8,224 nt of DNA, from assembly GCA_937871705.1 (NCBI GenBank), contig CALMOO010000276.1, forward strand, positions 1 to 8,224, in the 5' to 3' direction. The notes below the pieces were generated by a model. The model worked only from the letters and a program-made list of their open reading frames with translations. It ran no database searches and was not told the DNA's origin. The translations under genes were made by a program, and so were the position numbers. Below, piece after piece: positions 4,820-8,224 of the stretch. Origin of the DNA: an uncultured Hymenobacter sp. GTDB taxonomy: Bacteria; Bacteroidota; Bacteroidia; Cytophagales; Hymenobacteraceae. The first letter of the stretch is position 1. Every line of letters begins with the position of its first letter.

Positions 4820-7057
4820 GTGTTTCGGCGCATCGAGCGGCGCATGAACTCGCACCAAATCAAGGACTTCGCGTACTACGTGCGCTACTTGCAGGAAACT
4901 CCTCACGAGGTAGAGCAGTTGTTTCGGGAACTGCTGATTGGGGTGACCAAGTTTTTTCGCGATGCTGAGGCCTTTGCCAGCTTGCAGCACCACCTGCGCG
5001 AGGTGCTGCTGCGCAAAGAGCCAGACAGCACCATCCGGGTGTGGGCGCCGGGCTGCTCGACGGGTGAGGAAGCCTACTCGCTGGCCATGACGCTGCTCGA
5101 ATGCCTCGACGAGATACCACCGAGCTACCGGCTTAAGATTCAAATTTTTGCCACCGACATCTCGGCCCAGGGCATCGACACGGCCCGCGCCGGGCTGTAT
5201 TCCGAAAACATCGTGGGCGACGTCAGCCCCGAGCGCCTCAAGCGTTTTTTTCAGAAAACCGACGGCTACTACCAGATTGGCAAGGAGGTGCGCGACGTCG
5301 TCATCTTTGCGCTGCACGACATTAACAAGGACGCGCCCTTTACCAAGCTCGACTTGCTGTGCTGCCGCAACTTGCTTATTTACCTCAGCGGCGAGCTGCA
5401 GCGCACCCTGCTACCCATTTTTCACTACGCCCTCAGGCCCGGCGGGCTGCTGTTTCTGGGGCCGAGCGAAAACCTGACAGGCTTTCACGAACTATTCCAG
5501 CCGCTGGATATAAAGTGGAAGATTACGCGCCGTATCGAGTCGGCCGCCCCAGTGCCGCAGCTCGCTAGTTTTCCTTCTTTGCTGGTGCGGCAGCGCCCGG
5601 CGCCTTCGCAAGTCCCCACCCTCATGTCGCCTTCTACTTCGCCGCACCGCCACGGCAACCCCTTTGCTACCCTGGTTCAGAAAACGCTGCTGCACTCTTT
5701 TACGCCACCGGCCGTGGTTATTAATCCTAGGGGAGAAATTCTGTACGTGAACGGCCGCACCGGCAAGTACCTGGAGCCCGCGCCGGGGGTAGGTGGCATG
5801 AACCTCTTCGACATGACCCGCCAGGAGCTGGCCTTCGACCTCAGCGGGGCCGTGCACCGCGCCACCCAAACCAACGAAGACGTGGTGATGGAGCACCTGA
5901 GCGTCAAGACCGAAGCCGGCTTGCAGCTGCTGCGCCTTTCGGTGAGGCACCTCAACCAGCGCGACGAGCTGGCCGGCCTGCTGCTGGTGGTGTTTGAGGA
6001 CCAGCCTACCCCCCGCCGCCTGCGCCGGGCCAAAAACGGCGCCCTACCCCCCTCCTCCGACCAACGCCGCGACGACATGGTGGCGGTTCTCGAACAGGAG
6101 CTGCAGTACACCAAGCACCGCCTGCAAACCACTATTGAGGAGATGGAAATCAGCCTGGAAGAGCTGAAAAGCACGAACGAGGAACTGCAATCGGCCAACG
6201 AGGAGCTGCAAAGCACCAACGAGGAAGCCATGACCAACAAGGAGGAAATGCAGAGCCTGAACGAGGAGCTGCTAACCCTCAATATGCAGTACCTGGCCAA
6301 GACGGAGGAGCTTTCGCAGAGTGCCAACGACATGAAAAACCTGCTCGACGCCACCGAAATCGCCATTATCTTCCTGGATAACGACATGATGGTGAAACGC
6401 TTTACGCCGCAGGTGAGCCGCATCGTGAACCTGCTGCCCACCGACCTGGGCCGCCCGCTGGCGCACTTTGCCCCCACCCTGCGCTACGAGCACCTGCTGC
6501 GCGATGTGCAGCAGGTGCTGGACCGGCTGACCAGCGTGCACGTGAACGTGGAAACTACCAGCAACGAGTGGTACACGATGCACATTCTGCCCTATCGCTC
6601 GTTCGACAACTACATCAACGGGGCGGTTATCACCTTCACCGAAATCACGGCCCTAAAGCGGCTGGAAGGCCGCTTGCAGGAAAATGCGCTGTTTATTGAA
6701 AGCATGCAGGAGGCCGTGCGCGAGCCCATGCTGGCGCTCGACCACGAGCTGCGGGTGCTGACCCCGAGCCGGTCGTTTGCGCAGGCTTTTAACATTCCGC
6801 CCACCGCCCTGCCGGGCCCGATATTCACCACGCTCAGCGGTGGCGCCTGGAACCAGCCCCAGCTGCGCGAGTGGCTGCTGCGGCTGCTAGACCCCACTGC
6901 CACGGAGGCCGATGAGTTTGATAATTTATTTCTGGAAGCTGATTTTGCGGGCCTGGGCCGCCGCCGGGTGCGGCTCTATGGCCGCCGCATGCTGCACCAC
7001 GGCCAGCCCACCGGGCAGCTGCTGCTGGGCGTGCGCGGGGTAGAGGAGCTAGACTAG
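4820..7057 (+). CDS. CheR-type methyltransferase with PAS and signalling coiled coil, C-terminal part of the interrupted fusion
   Basis: 745 residues from GTG 4820; the next in-frame ATG is at 4844. In order: the CheR N-terminal helix domain (about 1-60), lacking its first 12 conserved residues because of the upstream TAA but keeping VTKFFRD (42-48); the S-adenosylmethionine-binding methyltransferase fold with GCSTGEEAYS (78-87), FATDIS (Asp113) and CRNLLIYL (182-189); a PAS-like domain (about 290-395); a Pro/Arg-rich linker; a long coiled coil (about 418-504) with repeated heptads of the type EELQS(T/A)N at 447-488; a PAS domain (505-614, ending ITALKRLE); and a third degenerate PAS-like domain (about 623-743). 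CheR methylates receptor glutamates using S-adenosylmethionine. Many homologues continue into a kinase; this one stops after the last PAS. The ORF is otherwise undamaged. The true start is uncertain: GTG 4820 lies inside a conserved helix and has no visible ribosome binding site. Confidence 0.85.
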   Translation: MFRRIERRMNSHQIKDFAYYVRYLQETPHEVEQLFRELLIGVTKFFRDAEAFASLQHHLREVLLRKEPDSTIRVWAPGCSTGEEAYSLAMTLLECLDEIPPSYRLKIQIFATDISAQGIDTARAGLYSENIVGDVSPERLKRFFQKTDGYYQIGKEVRDVVIFALHDINKDAPFTKLDLLCCRNLLIYLSGELQRTLLPIFHYALRPGGLLFLGPSENLTGFHELFQPLDIKWKITRRIESAAPVPQLASFPSLLVRQRPAPSQVPTLMSPSTSPHRHGNPFATLVQKTLLHSFTPPAVVINPRGEILYVNGRTGKYLEPAPGVGGMNLFDMTRQELAFDLSGAVHRATQTNEDVVMEHLSVKTEAGLQLLRLSVRHLNQRDELAGLLLVVFEDQPTPRRLRRAKNGALPPSSDQRRDDMVAVLEQELQYTKHRLQTTIEEMEISLEELKSTNEELQSANEELQSTNEEAMTNKEEMQSLNEELLTLNMQYLAKTEELSQSANDMKNLLDATEIAIIFLDNDMMVKRFTPQVSRIVNLLPTDLGRPLAHFAPTLRYEHLLRDVQQVLDRLTSVHVNVETTSNEWYTMHILPYRSFDNYINGAVITFTEITALKRLEGRLQENALFIESMQEAVREPMLALDHELRVLTPSRSFAQAFNIPPTALPGPIFTTLSGGAWNQPQLREWLLRLLDPTATEADEFDNLFLEADFAGLGRRRVRLYGRRMLHHGQPTGQLLLGVRGVEELD

Positions 7058-7072
7058 CCAGCAGCCCCTACC

Positions 7073-7105
7073 CCCGCCCTGTGGCCCAGCTTGTAGCAGG
7101 GGGGG
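7073..7105 (+). terminator. GC-rich hairpin after the CheR-PAS gene
   Basis: CCCTG (7077-7081) pairs with CAGGG (7097-7101). After a G/G mismatch, CCC (7073-7075) pairs with GGG (7103-7105). The hairpin starts 16 bases after the stop at 7057 and could end the upstream transcript. No T-run follows directly, and the suggested promoter at 7090-7121 overlaps it, so the two readings compete. Confidence 0.25.
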
Positions 7106-7121
7106 CGCGGGCGTATCCTTG
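7090..7121 (+). promoter_or_regulatory. Possible Bacteroidota-type promoter for the histidine kinase
   Basis: CTTG at 7090-7093 and TATCCTTG at 7114-7121 are separated by 20 bases. This resembles the Bacteroidota TTTG / TAnnTTTG promoter (usual spacing about 17-23), with one mismatch in each box. A start a few bases downstream would give a leader of about 25 bases before the ATG at 7153. Confidence 0.3.
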
Positions 7122-7152
7122 TGTTTATTATCCTGTTAAGCTTAGCTGGCTT

Positions 7153-8224
7153 ATGAAAACTCCTGACCCAAACACCGCGCTGCAAAAGCTACGGGCTCGT
7201 GCGGAGCGGCGGCGCTTGGCGGCGGCTACACTGCCCGACACCGCCACGCCCGAAGTGCAGCGGCTGGTGCAGGAGCTGCAAGTGCACCAGATAGAGCTGG
7301 AAATGCAGTACGAGGAGTTGCTCATGGCGCAGCACGAGGCCGAAGTCATGCGGCTGCAGTACATTGACCTCTACGACTTTGCGCCGGTCGGCTACTGCAC
7401 CCTCGCCGCCAATGGCACTTTGCAGCAGCTAAACCTGCGCACCGCGCAGCTGCTGGGCCAGACGCGCCAGCAGCTGAGCCGGCGGCGCCTGGCGCTGTTT
7501 GTGGTGCCGACCGAGCGCATTCAGTTTACCGAGTTTCTGGCACAGCTGCGGGCGCAGCCCGAGCAGCGCCAGACCTGCGAGCTGACCATGCGCCGCGCCG
7601 ACGACTCGCAGTTTTTTGCTCAGCTCGAAGGCGTAGCCAGTGCCGAAAGCAGCGAAGACCAGCCCAGCTCCTACCGCCTGGTGCTGCTCGACGTGACGGC
7701 CCGCCGCCAGGCAACTGATGCGGTGGCCGCCAGCGAGGCGCGCTTTCGGGCCACCTTCGAGCAGAGCCGCGACGGCATGCTGCTGCTGCAAGACTACCAC
7801 TTTGTGGATGTGAACGAGGCGGCCGTGTGGCTGCTGCGCCGCACCAACCGCAGCCAGGTAATAGGCCACCACCTGGCCGAGTTCTGGCCCGAGTACCAGC
7901 CCGATGGCCGCCGCTCGATGGATGTGCTGACCGAGTGCCTGACGCGTGCCCAGCAGCAGGGCTGGTGCCGCCTCGAATGGATGCGCCACGACACTACGGG
8001 CCAGCCCGTCTGGGACGAGATGTCGTTTAACCCCGTGCTGGTGGAAGGTAAGTCAATGATACATGGCACCTGGCGCGACATCAGCGATGATAAGCGCCTG
8101 GAGCAGGCCAAGCTGAGCCAGCAGCAGCAGCTGGCGCAAGCGGTGCTGGCCGCCGAAGAAAGCGAAAAGCGCCGCATTGCCGAAAACCTGCACAACGGCC
8201 TGGCCCAGCTGCTGTACGCGGCCA
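7153..8224 (+). CDS. PAS-PAS sensor histidine kinase (HisKA_3/NarX-like), 3' end beyond window
   Basis: The ATG at 7153 opens a frame of 357 codons that is still open at the window edge. Residues 34-66 are a coiled coil (ELQVHQIELEMQYEELLMAQ) of the kind that precedes PAS domains in many sensor kinases. PAS 1 begins at YIDLYDFAPVGYCTL (about 70) and ends near LLDVTARR (about 186). PAS 2 runs from SEARF (194) to WRDISDDK (307-314). A Gln-rich linker leads to EESEKRRIAENLHNGLAQLLYA, a HisKA_3 dimerisation and phospho-acceptor motif with His347, as in NarX/DegS/LiaS-type kinases, which usually pair with LuxR-type response regulators. There is no signal peptide or membrane segment in the visible part, so it appears to be a cytoplasmic sensor. 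The ATP-binding domain should lie beyond 8224. It follows the CheR-PAS gene on the same strand after 95 bases and may serve it as kinase module. Confidence 0.85.
   Translation, partial: MKTPDPNTALQKLRARAERRRLAAATLPDTATPEVQRLVQELQVHQIELEMQYEELLMAQHEAEVMRLQYIDLYDFAPVGYCTLAANGTLQQLNLRTAQLLGQTRQQLSRRRLALFVVPTERIQFTEFLAQLRAQPEQRQTCELTMRRADDSQFFAQLEGVASAESSEDQPSSYRLVLLDVTARRQATDAVAASEARFRATFEQSRDGMLLLQDYHFVDVNEAAVWLLRRTNRSQVIGHHLAEFWPEYQPDGRRSMDVLTECLTRAQQQGWCRLEWMRHDTTGQPVWDEMSFNPVLVEGKSMIHGTWRDISDDKRLEQAKLSQQQQLAQAVLAAEESEKRRIAENLHNGLAQLLYAA

Noticed and set aside
4781..4820. Frameshift as cause of the CheB/CheR split
   Set aside because: CheB, the 12 codons after the stop and CheR all lie in one reading frame, so only the TAA separates them.
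4199..5317. Long minus-strand open frame of 372 codons crossing the CheB/CheR junction
   Set aside because: It is the antisense shadow of two strongly recognisable domains. GC-rich third positions keep such frames open, and the translation shows no motif.
6158..6290. Apparent tandem nucleotide repeat
   Set aside because: It is explained by conserved coiled-coil heptads (EELQS-type) known in this protein family, not by a DNA-level repeat or CRISPR.
5677..6477. Ser-rich minus-strand frame opposite the coiled-coil region
   Set aside because: The Ser/Arg-rich product is the expected mirror of Glu/Leu-rich heptad codons, not an independent gene.

Overview
The window is GC-rich DNA that reads best as a high-GC Bacteroidota, most likely a Hymenobacter-like member of the Cytophagales. 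The evidence is type VI secretion (T6SS) genes of the Bacteroidota-specific subtype (a TssN-type membrane protein and a Bacteroidota-style TssG), large CheB-CheR-PAS signalling genes with PAS-rich kinases, and few Shine-Dalgarno sequences before starts. The genus is an inference from style, not from a marker gene.

Layout. (1) Bases 1-2095 are part of a T6SS locus. The minus strand carries the first 12 codons of a probable tssK (running off the left edge), preceded on the same strand by tssN (86-940). tssG (1112-2095) is divergent on the plus strand. (2) A small STAS-like gene (2148-2492, minus) faces tssG tail to tail across a hairpin. A 27-bp imperfect dyad lies just upstream of its start. 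(3) A stand-alone CheB-type methylesterase with a C-terminal Cys/His zinc-ribbon-like tail lies at 2795-3820 (minus, GTG start). (4) A divergent AT-rich spacer with several dyads leads into a second CheB domain (3989-4783, plus). It is followed in the same reading frame by a CheR methyltransferase with PAS and coiled-coil domains (4820-7057). (5) At the right edge is the first 357 codons of a PAS-PAS histidine kinase (7153 onward, plus), which leaves the window just after its phospho-acceptor His motif.

The most striking observation concerns region 4. The CheB and CheR parts are normally one polypeptide. Here a single in-frame TAA (4781-4783) interrupts it, and the 12 codons after the TAA still encode the conserved start of the CheR domain (TGHDFSFYKRNT). 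There is no frameshift, and all visible catalytic motifs on both sides are intact. It may be a recent nonsense mutation, a sequence error, a newly split two-protein system, or (least likely) readthrough.

How the genes may work together. tssK, tssN and tssG encode baseplate and membrane parts of a contractile secretion machine. The CheB/CheR/PAS/kinase genes form a receiver-less, methylation-style signalling group with no chemoreceptor, CheA or CheW visible. The CheR-PAS protein ends without a kinase, so the adjacent histidine kinase is a plausible functional partner. No direct link between the signalling genes and the T6SS is shown by the sequence; only proximity suggests one.
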